From Candidatus Electrothrix gigas (lineage in GTDB: Bacteria > Desulfobacterota > Desulfobulbia > Desulfobulbales > Desulfobulbaceae): a stretch of DNA of 64,000 nt. The position numbers were made by a program, and so were the translations under genes. This document shows positions 1 to 9,088 of this stretch, piece after piece (the stretch's first letter is position 1; every line of letters begins with the position of its first letter). The notes beneath the pieces are model-generated. The model saw nothing but the letters and a program-made list of their open reading frames with translations. It did no database searches and was not told the origin of the DNA. The stretch covers positions 96,787 through 160,786 of the forward strand of contig QYLO01000002.1 in NCBI GenBank assembly GCA_022766165.1, read 5' to 3'.

Positions 1-586
1 GCAGATCGGCAAGCTTCTCAGCCGTGGCCTGATCCGTGAGTTGCAATGCGGTATTCCAAGGAATCTGCATGATCAACGAAAGCTCAAAGGTCTCCTTGAA
101 CAGATCTTCCAGCAGGGCAATGGCCTTGCGACTGTTGGAAAAAAAGAGCAGGGTGTTGTTGGAAAGATTCCAACAGAGATCATAGACCGCGGGAATAGGC
201 GGGGACTTACGCACCAGTTCCGCTCGAATCCGTTCCTTAATCTCCAAACGAACATTCCGGCTCAAACGGCGCACGCCTTGCTCCTGCCTGATTCTGGACT
301 CTTCCTTGGTTGTATACTTTCTCAGCACTGCTGGCGAAACTTTCCGCTCATCAATCCGCAGGGACAGCACCACATAATCTCCAGCAGCATAGGAACTAAA
401 GGCAAACTCGCTGTCAAACATATCTGCTACCGAGACCCAACCAACCGAGTACTCGTCAATGGTATCGTCGATATCCTGAAAAGAGTGTTCAGCCACCTGC
501 CGGGCAATAAAATCCCAAAAATCTTCGGGTACCTCGCCTTCCACCATAAAACGGGTAAACGAGGCACTTCCTGATAGTAATCCCAT
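1..586 (-). CDS. rdgC: RdgC-family recombination-associated protein (3' end outside window)
   Basis: The reverse strand reads open from an ATG at 586 to the window edge, giving about 195 residues without a stop. The N-terminus (MGLLSGSASFTRFMVEGE) and the following stretch with SLRIDERKVSP, a basic KERIRAELVRK segment, IPAVYDLCWN and SNSRKAIALLEDLF match the arrangement of RdgC proteins as I know them (PF04381), where a basic helix precedes an IPA-V-D-W strand. RdgC is a ring-forming DNA-binding protein that modulates RecA recombination. The C-terminal part lies to the left of position 1. Only a weak AGGA precedes the ATG. The family call rests on motif memory without an alignment, so RdgC-like is the safest wording. 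Confidence 0.75.
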   Translation of the reverse strand, partial: MGLLSGSASFTRFMVEGEVPEDFWDFIARQVAEHSFQDIDDTIDEYSVGWVSVADMFDSEFAFSSYAAGDYVVLSLRIDERKVSPAVLRKYTTKEESRIRQEQGVRRLSRNVRLEIKERIRAELVRKSPPIPAVYDLCWNLSNNTLLFFSNSRKAIALLEDLFKETFELSLIMQIPWNTALQLTDQATAEKLADL

Positions 587-849
587 AGATCATCCTGATA
601 AAAAGCCCTGTTCGGGCCACATAGTAACTTTGATGTAAAAAAATCCTTTGCCGCTCTTGCCATTCTTGCTGTTTGTTACAGACTGCAAACAATACAGTGT
701 ACTCCATATAGAGAAAGAGCTTATGCAACATTTCCGTCTGCACACTGAAATCTTATAACAAAGATAGCACGAAGCAACAAGTACTATAGGCTCAGAAAGA
801 ACGCAGAAAGAAACTCGTCAGAAAAAAATAAATGAGGTAATTTTTTTAG

Positions 850-879
850 TTGACACAGAACCAAAAAGCATGGTATAAA
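850..879 (+). promoter_or_regulatory. Sigma-70 type promoter for the tRNA pair
   Basis: A perfect -35 hexamer TTGACA lies at 850-855 and a -10 hexamer TATAAA at 874-879, with an 18-base spacer. It sits 21 bases upstream of the first tRNA gene. The 587-849 stretch before it holds no convincing gene. Confidence 0.75.
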
Positions 880-900
880 TCCCTCGCTCTCAGCAACCAA

Positions 901-976
901 GGGTCGTTAACTCAGCTGGTAGAGTATCTGCCTTTTAAGCAGAGAGTCGCGCGTTCGAGCCGCGCACGACCCACCA
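901..976 (+). tRNA. tRNA-Lys (anticodon TTT)
   Basis: The cloverleaf is complete: the 7-bp acceptor stem GGGTCGT/ACGACCC, an anticodon stem TCTGC/GCAGA enclosing loop CTTTTAA with anticodon TTT, and the T-arm with GTTCGAGCC. The CCA end is encoded in the DNA. It is followed after 7 bases by tRNA-Glu, and both are probably one transcript. Confidence 0.96.
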
Positions 977-983
977 CATACAT

Positions 984-1061
984 GTCCCCATCGTCTAGTC
1001 TGGTCCAGGACACCGGCCTTTCACGCCGGCAACACCGGTTCAAATCCGGTTGGGGACGCCA
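984..1061 (+). tRNA. tRNA-Glu (anticodon TTC)
   Basis: The acceptor stem GTCCCCA pairs with TGGGGAC. The anticodon loop carries TTC between CCGGC-type stem arms, the T-loop is GGTTCAAATCC, and GCCA ends the gene. It is co-oriented with tRNA-Lys and followed by a terminator. Confidence 0.96.
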
Positions 1062-1068
1062 TATATAT

Positions 1069-1105
1069 AAAGGGTTTAACGGATATTCTGTTAAACCCTT
1101 TTTTA
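1069..1105 (+). terminator. Rho-independent terminator after the tRNA pair
   Basis: A 12-bp inverted repeat (AAAGGGTTTAAC and GTTAAACCCTTT) around a 9-base loop is followed by a run of T. It ends the tRNA-Lys/tRNA-Glu transcript. Confidence 0.9.
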
Positions 1106-1297
1106 TTTGCTCCTTCACACCGTCTACGTTACAATAACGCCACAAAAGGTATCGTTGTCACGGTGGGCGGCAAGGGGAGGAGATTCAAGTTCTTTCGATG
1201 CTCCGTCGATTGCCCCCCAACTCGTAAATACTCCCTATTGACAGGCATGTTGACAGACAAGCTCGCTGAGTAATAACAACAGGTAAGGCGAAATACA

Positions 1298-2890
1298 TTG
1301 AAAAATATCAAAAAAGTTTTAATGGTTACCCGTGAGTATGACGGCGTGGCCGGAGCTGGTGGCGTAAAAGATGTCTGTCAACAGCTCTCAGAGGCATTAG
1401 TGCAACATGCTGGTTGCGATGTCCGGGTGGTACTTCCCTGTTATGGCTTTATCAATGCCCAATCCCTTGGTTTCCAGCCAGTACAGTTGTCCTGCCCTGT
1501 TTTTGAGGTGGATATGCATTATCCAAATCAGGAGCGGCGAGAAGCTGTTACGCTCTGGATGAAAAAAGAGCAGGGCGTGGTTATTTATTTGCTTGATTCT
1601 CCTCGTTTTAGAGAAAAGCAGGCTGTGTATACCTATACGCCGGCAGAGGAGCAAGAAAAGAGCTGGCAAAAGGCTGGAACAGGTCATTTTGATTTTTTTG
1701 CCATGAATGTTCTGCTCCAAAAGGCTGCGCTGGATATGATGATTTTGCTGGATATACGACCGGATATCATTCATTGCCATGACGGTCATGCAGCTATCCT
1801 GCCAGCCATGCTTCGGGAGCAGAGCGGGTATCGGCAATTTTTCTGCCAAACCGGAGCCGTGGTAACTATCCATAATGCGGGCCTGGGCTATCACCAGGAT
1901 GTGGATGATCTGGCCTTTGCCCAAGCCATCACCGGACTGCCTGGATCAGTAATTCGTGCTGGGATGTTTAACAATGCCTTTAACCCCTTTGTTGTTGCTG
2001 CCGGTTATGCGCAGATCAACACGGTCAGTGAAAAATATGCCCGTGAGCTTCAGGAAACCGATGAAGACGCTCGAACCGGGTGGCTTGGGCATGAACTTCG
2101 GAAAAAAGGGGTTGAGCTGGTTGGGATTACCAACGGTGTTAATCCAGAAGATTTTAATCCGGCACAGGGAAGAAAAAAAGGATTGGTTGCGGATTTTAAT
2201 CTGGAAAAAGGCGAGGTACACGGCAAAAAAAGCTGCAAAGAGGAGATGCTCTACCTCTGTCGTGGTCATGAGAGCTGGGCAACTGTTCAACAGTATGGTG
2301 CCTTACAGGAGGAGCCCAACGTGCCAATGCCGCTCTTCACCTTTATTGGCCGATTAACTGCTCAAAAAGGAGTGGACCTGCTCTTGCAGGCAGTTTCCCT
2401 GCTTATGATGAAGAGTAGTACAGAGTTTCAGCTCCTGATTCTCGGCAGTGGTGACAGTGTCCTTGAACAGCAGTTACAAGAGCTAGTAGAGGAGAAGAGG
2501 TTTCGTGGTCAACTCTGTTTTTTAAAGGGATATGATCCTGCTTTAGCGTTGAAAATATATGCGGCTGGAGATTTTTTCCTTATCCCCTCGCTGTACGAGC
2601 CCTGTGGACTCACAGATTATATTGCCCAGCTTTTTGGTAATCTGCCCCTTGTTCACCATGTAGGTGGACTTGTTAAGGTGATAGACAAGAAAACCGGATT
2701 TGCCTATCAGGAACACAGTGCAGAGGCCCTTGCCCAAACCATGTTGTTGGCTTTAGACATATATCACAACCAGCCAGAACAGCTCAATACTATGCAAAAG
2801 GCAGCTCTTCAGCATATACAAACCCATTATCAATGGCAGCATGTCATGCAGGAGTATCTTTCCCTGTATCAAAAGGCTCTCTATGTTTGA
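1298..2890 (+). CDS. glgA: Glycogen/starch synthase (GT5 family)
   Basis: The 530-residue protein transfers glucose from ADP-glucose to a growing alpha-1,4-glucan. It shows the GT5 fold landmarks: an N-terminal loop GAGGVKDV where most GlgA proteins have K-x-G-G, the HCHDGH stretch near residue 160, an FIGRLTAQKG segment opening the second Rossmann domain, and the EPCGLTDY nucleotide-sugar motif near the C-terminus. Lack of the usual N-terminal lysine places it in a variant clade of synthases with a GG-V-K-[DN]-V motif. The start is a TTG at 1298 with AGGTAAGG upstream; ATG at 1322 is an alternative. The stop overlaps the next gene, suggesting translational coupling. The glgC genes that would supply ADP-glucose lie at 34-36.6 kb. 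Confidence 0.92.
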   Translation: MKNIKKVLMVTREYDGVAGAGGVKDVCQQLSEALVQHAGCDVRVVLPCYGFINAQSLGFQPVQLSCPVFEVDMHYPNQERREAVTLWMKKEQGVVIYLLDSPRFREKQAVYTYTPAEEQEKSWQKAGTGHFDFFAMNVLLQKAALDMMILLDIRPDIIHCHDGHAAILPAMLREQSGYRQFFCQTGAVVTIHNAGLGYHQDVDDLAFAQAITGLPGSVIRAGMFNNAFNPFVVAAGYAQINTVSEKYARELQETDEDARTGWLGHELRKKGVELVGITNGVNPEDFNPAQGRKKGLVADFNLEKGEVHGKKSCKEEMLYLCRGHESWATVQQYGALQEEPNVPMPLFTFIGRLTAQKGVDLLLQAVSLLMMKSSTEFQLLILGSGDSVLEQQLQELVEEKRFRGQLCFLKGYDPALALKIYAAGDFFLIPSLYEPCGLTDYIAQLFGNLPLVHHVGGLVKVIDKKTGFAYQEHSAEALAQTMLLALDIYHNQPEQLNTMQKAALQHIQTHYQWQHVMQEYLSLYQKALYV

Positions 2891-3881
2891 TGAACGTGCT
2901 ATGCACACAGCAAAAAAAAATGTTTCATCTGCAAGAGGGGAAGGTACAAAGATTGATTATCAACAGTATCGGCAAGGTCGACAGCGTCAACAGCGAAACA
3001 ACTGGTTTGATCGGCAACGCAATTTTTTTATTCGCCAGTTTTTTGCTGATTTTTTTACCCTGACCTATTCTTTTCAAAAACTCTATCAATCGTATTGCGA
3101 TTGTCGGAGTTCGGCTATGGGAAGTAGTTGCTATCTGCTGCATCACCAAGACGCTGATGCTACCCACTGCAAGATCTGGGATCAGCTCAACTGGATGATT
3201 GGGGAGAAAAATAACAAAGGGCCGCTGTGGAATTTGCGAGAGCTTTGCCATCGTGTCTGGTCACAAGGGGAGCATAGGGAAAATGTCGAAGGTTCGCTGG
3301 TGGATTGGCTTATCGGCTCAATCTTTCATGAAGCTATACGTCTGAGAGAGGATGTGAACATTCTCAACAACTATGGCAATGCGACCTTTAAAAATAGGCA
3401 GATGACCGCAAATCGACTACATCGGGCAGGCGGATCGCAGGCGCATCATCTTCCTGCTTCCCGTTTGGCAAAGATTATGGATCGTAAGAACCTTGTCAAG
3501 CGAGTTGCTGTTGATGTTATGCAGCAGATGGAACAGTTGGCCTTTCTCTTTGGTCAAGCCAATAATATGCTCCGTACCATGTTACCCGGTCTTGTTGAGA
3601 ACCTGCTCTTGATTCGTTTTTTAGTAGAACAGGAAGATGTTGTTGAAGATCTGTGGGGAGAAGGTCTTGTTGATGTCTTTACAGATATCTACAGTGGCAC
3701 CCCAGCCCTTGGATTTTGCGCTGCTGGCAAAAGCTACATGAGTGGTCAGTGGTATACTCGTGCCTTGGTTATGTATAAACGAGCCTTAGCCTTTGATGAG
3801 GGGTGTGACGAGGCCAAGAGAAAAGTTGATGAGTTGCAGTTGCTGATTGAAAAGAGTAGTGCTTTCTTGGGTGCGGCATAA
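2883..3881 (+). CDS. Conserved protein of unknown function coupled to glgA, TPR-like C-terminus
   Basis: I do not recognise the family. The ATG at 2883 overlaps the glgA stop codon by 8 bases in another frame (TATGTTTGA), which argues for co-expression. The product of about 332 residues is basic at the N-terminus, predicted soluble, rich in arginine, glutamine and histidine, and has no signal peptide. The C-terminal 60 residues (GKSYMSGQWYTRALVMYKRAL then a helix) resemble one tetratricopeptide repeat. The context suggests a role with glycogen synthesis, but that is inference only. Confidence 0.72.
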   Translation: MFDERAMHTAKKNVSSARGEGTKIDYQQYRQGRQRQQRNNWFDRQRNFFIRQFFADFFTLTYSFQKLYQSYCDCRSSAMGSSCYLLHHQDADATHCKIWDQLNWMIGEKNNKGPLWNLRELCHRVWSQGEHRENVEGSLVDWLIGSIFHEAIRLREDVNILNNYGNATFKNRQMTANRLHRAGGSQAHHLPASRLAKIMDRKNLVKRVAVDVMQQMEQLAFLFGQANNMLRTMLPGLVENLLLIRFLVEQEDVVEDLWGEGLVDVFTDIYSGTPALGFCAAGKSYMSGQWYTRALVMYKRALAFDEGCDEAKRKVDELQLLIEKSSAFLGAA

Positions 3882-3943
3882 GATCAAGACCAAGAAAGCA
3901 TTATTCCTATTATTCCTATTACTCCTGTATCCGGGCGTATTCT

Positions 3944-4774
3944 CTACAGCCCCTTTTCCAGCCGTCGCACCGTAAAAATGCCCTTATCCATTGTATCCTT
4001 AAACACGACATTATCCAGTTTTAGGATGGTTTTATGCTCAGTCTTTTTGCCTTTTTTCTTGGTTATATGGGTTTCTGTGGCAATCCAGATCCCATCAATC
4101 TGTTGCAGTTTTTTCACATCAAAATATTTGAGATACCCCCCATCCCGTACCCAATGGACCGCCTTGACCACGAAATAATTATCCTGTCGGACAAAGACGA
4201 TAGACTTTTTGTACCCGGTCTCGTCAATGACCTCGGGCCTGCGGGGAAGGGCCTGGATTAACCAAACCTTATGACCGTTATCCTTCTGCTCTTTAAGTAG
4301 GGTAAAATCATAATCTTCCAGATCACGCGAGGTCATGTCTGCATAGTTCAGATCTGATCCCATAAAGCTGGAGCTTTTATCATCCGAGGCAATGCGCTTG
4401 GTTTTGCGTAACGCTGGCAGGTAAAGCCACTGGTCATCATCCTTGGACTCATCATCATAATCATAGGTGAGAAACCCGGTATCTTTGACATCTGGCGGAT
4501 GAAGAAAGAACATCATCCGGTGCGTGTCCTCACCAAAATCCTTGCTAAAAGAGTGAATTTTTCTTATCCGCTCCTTGCCGTTTTTATCGATCAGAATCAT
4601 AATCATATCGTTTTCCTGATTATCACCATCGTCCCGGTCTTCAACCTTTTGCATAATGGCCCGGGCCTTGGGATCATCTTTCTGGACTTTCTTGGCAAAG
4701 GTCGGGCTGCCAGCAACCAGCAGAGAACAGGACAAGAGGATGGAAAGGGTCAGGTGTTTCATAGATATTCTCAT
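3944..4774 (-). CDS. Exported LolA-like lipoprotein-sorting family protein
   Basis: The 276-residue protein begins with a Sec signal peptide (hydrophobic LTLSILLSCSLLVAGS, cleavage near SPTFA-KK). The mature part contains the WLYLPALRKTKRI and SFMGSDLNYADM segments typical of the 'outer membrane lipoprotein-sorting protein' family related to LolA (PF17131-like), which often sits beside RND exporters. No exporter is adjacent here. Two in-frame ATGs (codons 1 and 5) are possible starts. Substrate and partner are unknown. Confidence 0.8.
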   Translation of the reverse strand: MRISMKHLTLSILLSCSLLVAGSPTFAKKVQKDDPKARAIMQKVEDRDDGDNQENDMIMILIDKNGKERIRKIHSFSKDFGEDTHRMMFFLHPPDVKDTGFLTYDYDDESKDDDQWLYLPALRKTKRIASDDKSSSFMGSDLNYADMTSRDLEDYDFTLLKEQKDNGHKVWLIQALPRRPEVIDETGYKKSIVFVRQDNYFVVKAVHWVRDGGYLKYFDVKKLQQIDGIWIATETHITKKKGKKTEHKTILKLDNVVFKDTMDKGIFTVRRLEKGL

Positions 4775-4861
4775 AGGATAAAATGATGTGGATTTCTCCC
4801 CTTTATTAAGGTCGTTAAGGGCTATTTTTCTGTTGTCCGCAAGGCTGCGCAGTGAGCAAAC

Positions 4862-5941
4862 TTATCTGCGATGCTTTTGTTTCAGCACTGATTTACAATG
4901 CTTGGCAAAGTGCTTGTCTTTTTTCCTCTTCTCAAAATACGACATTTCGTGAAACGCTGATTCTTTGGTCATTTTGAGATAATTTTCATAGCGTTCCGCA
5001 GACAAAAACCCCTGCACCACAGCACCCGTCACCGCACATCCCTTTTCCGCAACATGGGAACAATCGCTAAAACGACATTGTTCCGCCAAGGCGGTTATTT
5101 CCGCAAAGGTTTCATCAACTCCTTTGGCAGCGGAAAAATTCCCCAATTCTCGCATCCCCGGCGTGTCCACAATCATTGCCCCGGAAGCCAGTCTGATTAA
5201 CTGCCTGTGCGTTGTGGCATGTCTTCCTTTGCTCTCTTTGTTGCTGACGGTTTTAGTCATATATTTTTCTTTGCCGATCAAGGTGTTAAGCAAGGTTGTT
5301 TTGCCGACACCGGATGATCCCAGCAGGCAATATGTTCGGCCTGGCCGCATCATTTCTTGTATGCTGTCCAAACCAGAGCCGTTTTCGCTGCTGAAGGGGA
5401 GTACCTCTAATTGCGGAGCGATATTTTGAATTGCAGCAATTCTCTCTGCTGTCTTTTCGCTGGCAAGCAGGTCGCTTTTACTGAGCAGGACAACAGGCTG
5501 GATATCTGCCTCGTTCACCATGACCAGATAGCGTTCAAGACGGCGGAGGTTGAAATTTTCATTCAGGGACTGGACGATAAAGGCAACATCGATATTGGCG
5601 GCAATGAGCTGAAACTCGACCTTTTTGCCCGGTGTTTTGCGCTTGAGCAGGGACTTGCGCAGTAAGATTTCGTGGATTATTGCCAGGGTATTATCATCGT
5701 AAAAGCTGGCAAGAACCCAATCGCCCACTGCCGGATAATCAAGAGGGGATGAGGCGTTGAACATTATTTTTCCGAGCAGCTCCGCTGGCAGGCTGTTTTC
5801 GCCGTCAGTGACGATATAGCTGTCTTTGTGAACAGCACGTACCCTTGCGATGTCGAAATGCTCTAGACTTTCCGAGGGAACAGTTGCCAGCAGGGACGGG
5901 TCAAAGCCGATTTTTGATAATTTGTCGGATGGGTTGTTCAT
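4862..5941 (-). CDS. rsgA: Ribosome small subunit-dependent GTPase A
   Basis: RsgA is a circularly permuted GTPase that checks late 30S subunit maturation. The 359-residue protein has an N-terminal OB-fold, then G4 LSKSDLL, then the P-loop GSSGVGKTTL near residue 207 and G3 DTPGMREL, which is the permuted order of the family. The C-terminal zinc knuckle is present (CRFSDCSHVAEKGC, ligands C-C-H-C). The lysine-rich tail KRKKDKHFAKHCKSVLKQKHRR is typical. Length is normal. It is transcribed alone on the reverse strand. Confidence 0.96.
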   Translation of the reverse strand: MNNPSDKLSKIGFDPSLLATVPSESLEHFDIARVRAVHKDSYIVTDGENSLPAELLGKIMFNASSPLDYPAVGDWVLASFYDDNTLAIIHEILLRKSLLKRKTPGKKVEFQLIAANIDVAFIVQSLNENFNLRRLERYLVMVNEADIQPVVLLSKSDLLASEKTAERIAAIQNIAPQLEVLPFSSENGSGLDSIQEMMRPGRTYCLLGSSGVGKTTLLNTLIGKEKYMTKTVSNKESKGRHATTHRQLIRLASGAMIVDTPGMRELGNFSAAKGVDETFAEITALAEQCRFSDCSHVAEKGCAVTGAVVQGFLSAERYENYLKMTKESAFHEMSYFEKRKKDKHFAKHCKSVLKQKHRR

Positions 5942-6237
5942 TTTGGGGTTATATGTTGTCCTGCTTGTTCAATATTATAAATGGCGCCTTCTAATATTTT
6001 CAGATCATCATACATTGATGGCTACGCAAAATGTGAAAATTTCACTATTACAAGCTATCAATAGCTGTGTCAATATGTTATGTCAGCTTTCGTTATTTTT
6101 TTAATAAATACAATATATTACTAGAGACCGTTCCTTAAAGTCGTGCCATTGGATTAATATCAGATTCAAACCTCTTCCCTATTCAACCAAGGAGGAGGCA
6201 ATGCTTGCCTGAACCATCTGTCATTTTTTCATACGAA

Positions 6238-6891
6238 CTACAACAGAAGATCCCTGATATCCCGCCAAGAGCTGACGGTCGGGAGTTGATGACGATGACG
6301 ATTCCACGGCTGGTCAAAAACAAAGGGTTGAATCCCGGCCTGACTCAACTGCACACAGGTTTCAGCGCGGTCATCAATGAAAAATTGGAGTCCTTGTTCA
6401 TGAATATGTTGTGCCTTGTCATCATGATCTCCCATAGCAATCACCTTGATAGCCTTGCAGGTGGATGCTGGAAAGAAGGCAGCAAACCAGTCATGCACTG
6501 GAGCGGCCAGCGAACGGGCCGTGATCACAGAAACAGTGCTGAACTCTGCCAACTCCTCCAAAACTTCAACAGCACCTTCCATAGGCTGTAAACCGGCGCC
6601 TACCGAATCAAAGAGAATTTTAGAAAAAATAGCATCACTTTGTGCCTTTTCAAGGCCAAGGCATTGGTCCACTTCAAAGTTGATAATATCCTCTAGGCAG
6701 AGGTTGCAGAGTCCGTAGTCTTCTCGGACTAGGCGCAGGAAAGCTTCCGCGATATCAGCGATAACCCCGTCAAAGTCAAAACCGAGTAAGGTCGGATCAA
6801 TTTTTGTTGGTACCAAATTATTTTTTTCTTTTGTTCCGAGAACCTTGCAGGGTTTTCGCATTGATTTTTTCAATTCTCTCTGCCAACTCAT
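6238..6891 (-). CDS. HAD-superfamily hydrolase
   Basis: The catalytic HAD motif I, DFDGVIAD, lies near residue 40. Motif II is likely SVITAR (S/T at a strand end), and motif IV FIDDRAE lies near the C-terminus. The architecture resembles small phosphatases of the 5'-nucleotidase NT5C/NagD-like groups, so phosphomonoester hydrolysis is expected, substrate unknown. The ATG at 6891 overlaps the upstream cysteine-rich gene by 74 bases. Later starts (ATG 6861, or a TTG shortly before the DFDG strand) are possible, so the true N-terminus is uncertain. Confidence 0.82.
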   Translation of the reverse strand: MSWQRELKKSMRKPCKVLGTKEKNNLVPTKIDPTLLGFDFDGVIADIAEAFLRLVREDYGLCNLCLEDIINFEVDQCLGLEKAQSDAIFSKILFDSVGAGLQPMEGAVEVLEELAEFSTVSVITARSLAAPVHDWFAAFFPASTCKAIKVIAMGDHDDKAQHIHEQGLQFFIDDRAETCVQLSQAGIQPFVFDQPWNRHRHQLPTVSSWRDIRDLLL

Positions 6892-7006
6892 CAGTTACGG
6901 CTATGCGGCCTTCAAGAACACATCCCTTGCGGGCAGGTACGCATTCACTGGACAGTCGTTTGCATTGCCCGTTTTCAAGATTATAATTTTTACAATGAAA
7001 GGTCAT
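6818..7006 (-). CDS. Small cysteine-rich protein of unknown function
   Basis: The ATG at 7006 is preceded by GAGAGG at good spacing. A longer in-frame ATG at 7039 lacks a comparable site, so I chose 7006. The 62-residue product starts MTFHCKNYNLENGQCKRL and has four cysteines in a C-x8-C-x8-C-x6-C arrangement, suggesting a metal or Fe-S site, followed by a lysine-rich helical tail. It overlaps the HAD hydrolase gene and is probably co-transcribed with it. Function is unknown. Confidence 0.62.
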   Translation of the reverse strand: MTFHCKNYNLENGQCKRLSSECVPARKGCVLEGRIAVTDELAERIEKINAKTLQGSRNKRKK

Positions 7007-7065
7007 ATTTACCTCTCTTATTTCTCTCCCCCGGCCCATCGGGCCAGGGATGGATAGAGCTTACC

Positions 7066-7884
7066 TTACTCTAAGATCTTTGCCTCTTCAATTATTGCCG
7101 CATACCGGTATCCTGCGCCAAAGTCCTTATCCTTATGCAAAACTCCTTCAACAGTAACAATAGAACCTTTTTTGGCTTCGTCCAAGGTGGTTACTACTAA
7201 ATCATGAGTTTTTTTCGCAGAATCACCTGTGCCGTCCTGAAGATGAATCCAATTTTTCCCCATAATCATCATGGAGAACTTCATGACCTTGCCCCGAATA
7301 CGGACTTTTTTGTTATTAAGCTGTTCAGCATTTGTAAAGCACTCCTCAACGGTCTGGGCATTTTTTCCCTCGGCCTTGTCCACCTTGACTTCATCAGCAG
7401 GAACAACAGCTCGGGCAGAGCCGCCAGAAAGTCTTTCCAGTTCAGCTTCACTGACTTGCTGAGAAAGCCCCTGAGAGGCATGAGGGGTTGCGTGAGGATT
7501 TTCTTTGGTAGCTGCCTGTTGTGTAGTCTCACTGCCAGCAAGGCCAGGAGAAAAGATGATAACATCAAAAGTCTTTTCCAAGGCTTTGGATTCAAAAGAT
7601 TTCATCGGCATGCCCGGGTTGACAACAACTTTTTGTCCAACCGCTACTTTGCTTTCCGGTAAGGCAGTCCAAATTTCACCCTGCTCATTTTTGAGCAGCA
7701 GATAGGTATAGCCGCCAGCGGATTTGACCTCCAGTACCTCACCTGCAATGGGTTTTCCTGCAAGATTTACTGCAGCTTCTATGGCTATTGAGGTAGATTG
7801 TATCTCTTTTTTCTCTTCCGCTAATGCGGGGCTGGTCAACAGCAAGGCCAACGCTAACGTTGCTGCAATGTAACCCTTTTTCAT
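7066..7884 (-). CDS. Periplasmic protein with two OB-fold-like domains (NrfJ-related)
   Basis: A clear Sec signal peptide (LALALLLTSPALA-EE) opens the 272-residue protein. The first domain (about residues 35-110) carries GEVLEVKSAGGYTYLLLKN and PGMPMKSFESKAL..FDVIIFS, a pattern I associate with NrfJ-type proteins linked to periplasmic c-type cytochromes. The second domain (about 180-272) has VRIRGKVMKF, WIHLQDGTGD and VTVEGVLHKDKDFGAGYRY, the form of a secreted OB-fold. A proline/alanine-rich linker joins them. No cytochrome gene is adjacent, so the role in redox metabolism is inference. Confidence 0.72.
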   Translation of the reverse strand: MKKGYIAATLALALLLTSPALAEEKKEIQSTSIAIEAAVNLAGKPIAGEVLEVKSAGGYTYLLLKNEQGEIWTALPESKVAVGQKVVVNPGMPMKSFESKALEKTFDVIIFSPGLAGSETTQQAATKENPHATPHASQGLSQQVSEAELERLSGGSARAVVPADEVKVDKAEGKNAQTVEECFTNAEQLNNKKVRIRGKVMKFSMMIMGKNWIHLQDGTGDSAKKTHDLVVTTLDEAKKGSIVTVEGVLHKDKDFGAGYRYAAIIEEAKILE

Positions 7885-8044
7885 AATGTATTCTCCTTAA
7901 ACAACTTGATATTTTTAGCTATAAAATGCATGTGCAGCGGTTTATTATAGCCGTGTTTACAACGCAATATAAAAACTTGGCTCCTTTGAAGCCACTTTCA
8001 TATTTTTTTATGTGAAGGTACTGACCATTCGTACTGACAACTTT

Positions 8045-9088
8045 TTAGGATCGCCCTTCATGGACTGCTTTTTGTTGCAGTTGGACAAAAGGAAGCCCAA
8101 GCCAGTGTGGAGTAATGCCAGCCTGCCAGCAATCTCGGGTATTGCTGAAGATTTCCTGCATAACACCCAGAATGATTGTTTGTAAGACATCCTGTCCGCC
8201 AACATTGGCTCCCCCGTCTCTCCAGAGCGTTTCCAGCATGAGAATTAATTGAAAGAAATTTTGTTGTAACGATTTATTAACCGGGTGATCTGGCTCCTCA
8301 GTTCCCGTGTATACATCTGGGATTCCCTTGTTTTTTATCTTGATAAATCGTCCAAAATGAGAGTATCCGTTATGTGGTTCCTGTATGTCAAGGGTGCGTG
8401 TAAAACGATAATATGGAGGAATTGGAAAGTCTTTTTCTGTCCAAGGAGGTGGGGCAAGGTCTTCATTAAAAATATGCCCTTCTCCTTGATTAACAATAGC
8501 CTGAACAGCATCTTGGGCAGCTGAGTAGCTGTTAATAATTTGACAAAAATTCTGTTTTCCCCAAAGGCATTGCTGATAGCTCGTATCCCAGCTAAAGTTA
8601 TATACACCAACATGGTTGATACCGATGATAAGGGCATCGTACAGCTCTCCAATAGAATGGTATGGATACTGTGGACGACTGTGGTCTACAGCCAGACGCA
8701 ACTGCGCCTGCTCAGGCGTCTCAATATCCAACATTGTATTGAGCGTTGCATCATTCAAAGGCCCTAAGGTTGCATTGAGAAAGCCGCATTCCCCGGTTTC
8801 TTGATTATAGGGACGGATATACGGAATGTCTGCTCCGTATTGGGGTGCTTTGAAATTTGGAGACGTATCTAAGGCAAGACAGAGATTGGCAGCCAGTTGC
8901 AGGTGTAACATCTCTTCTGCAATAATACTGTTAATAATCTCAACAGCCTCGCTGTACTCTTCTTTAATGGAACATGTTGCCGTAATATAAAAGGGAAGGG
9001 TATAAAATTCAACAGCAACAGCAGCCTGAGCATGTTGTTGAACAAGTTCTTTTGTCCATTTTTTTTTTGCAGTTCCTGATGGGTTCAT
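8045..9088 (-). CDS. VioB-like ferritin-like domain protein
   Basis: The 347-residue protein has the ferritin-like features of the PF12902 family: a first helix with AVAVEFYTLPFYITA and a second with IINSIIAEEMLHLQLAANL, whose E-x-x-H supplies di-iron ligands, then a third helix IGELYDALIIGINHV. The family includes the N-terminal domain of iminophenylpyruvate dimer synthase VioB, but stand-alone members such as this have no settled function. AGGAGG lies 12 bases before the ATG. It is divergent from mutL across 374 bases (9089-9462), which hold only a possible 44-codon ORF at 9313-9447. Confidence 0.82.
   Translation of the reverse strand: MNPSGTAKKKWTKELVQQHAQAAVAVEFYTLPFYITATCSIKEEYSEAVEIINSIIAEEMLHLQLAANLCLALDTSPNFKAPQYGADIPYIRPYNQETGECGFLNATLGPLNDATLNTMLDIETPEQAQLRLAVDHSRPQYPYHSIGELYDALIIGINHVGVYNFSWDTSYQQCLWGKQNFCQIINSYSAAQDAVQAIVNQGEGHIFNEDLAPPPWTEKDFPIPPYYRFTRTLDIQEPHNGYSHFGRFIKIKNKGIPDVYTGTEEPDHPVNKSLQQNFFQLILMLETLWRDGGANVGGQDVLQTIILGVMQEIFSNTRDCWQAGITPHWLGLPFVQLQQKAVHEGRS

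Noticed and set aside
41..574. 177-codon forward ORF at the left edge
   Set aside because: It lies opposite the rdgC-like frame, whose protein has family-like motifs; the forward product shows none.
850..1137. 95-codon ORF over the tRNA genes
   Set aside because: The sequence is fully explained by tRNA-Lys, tRNA-Glu and a terminator.
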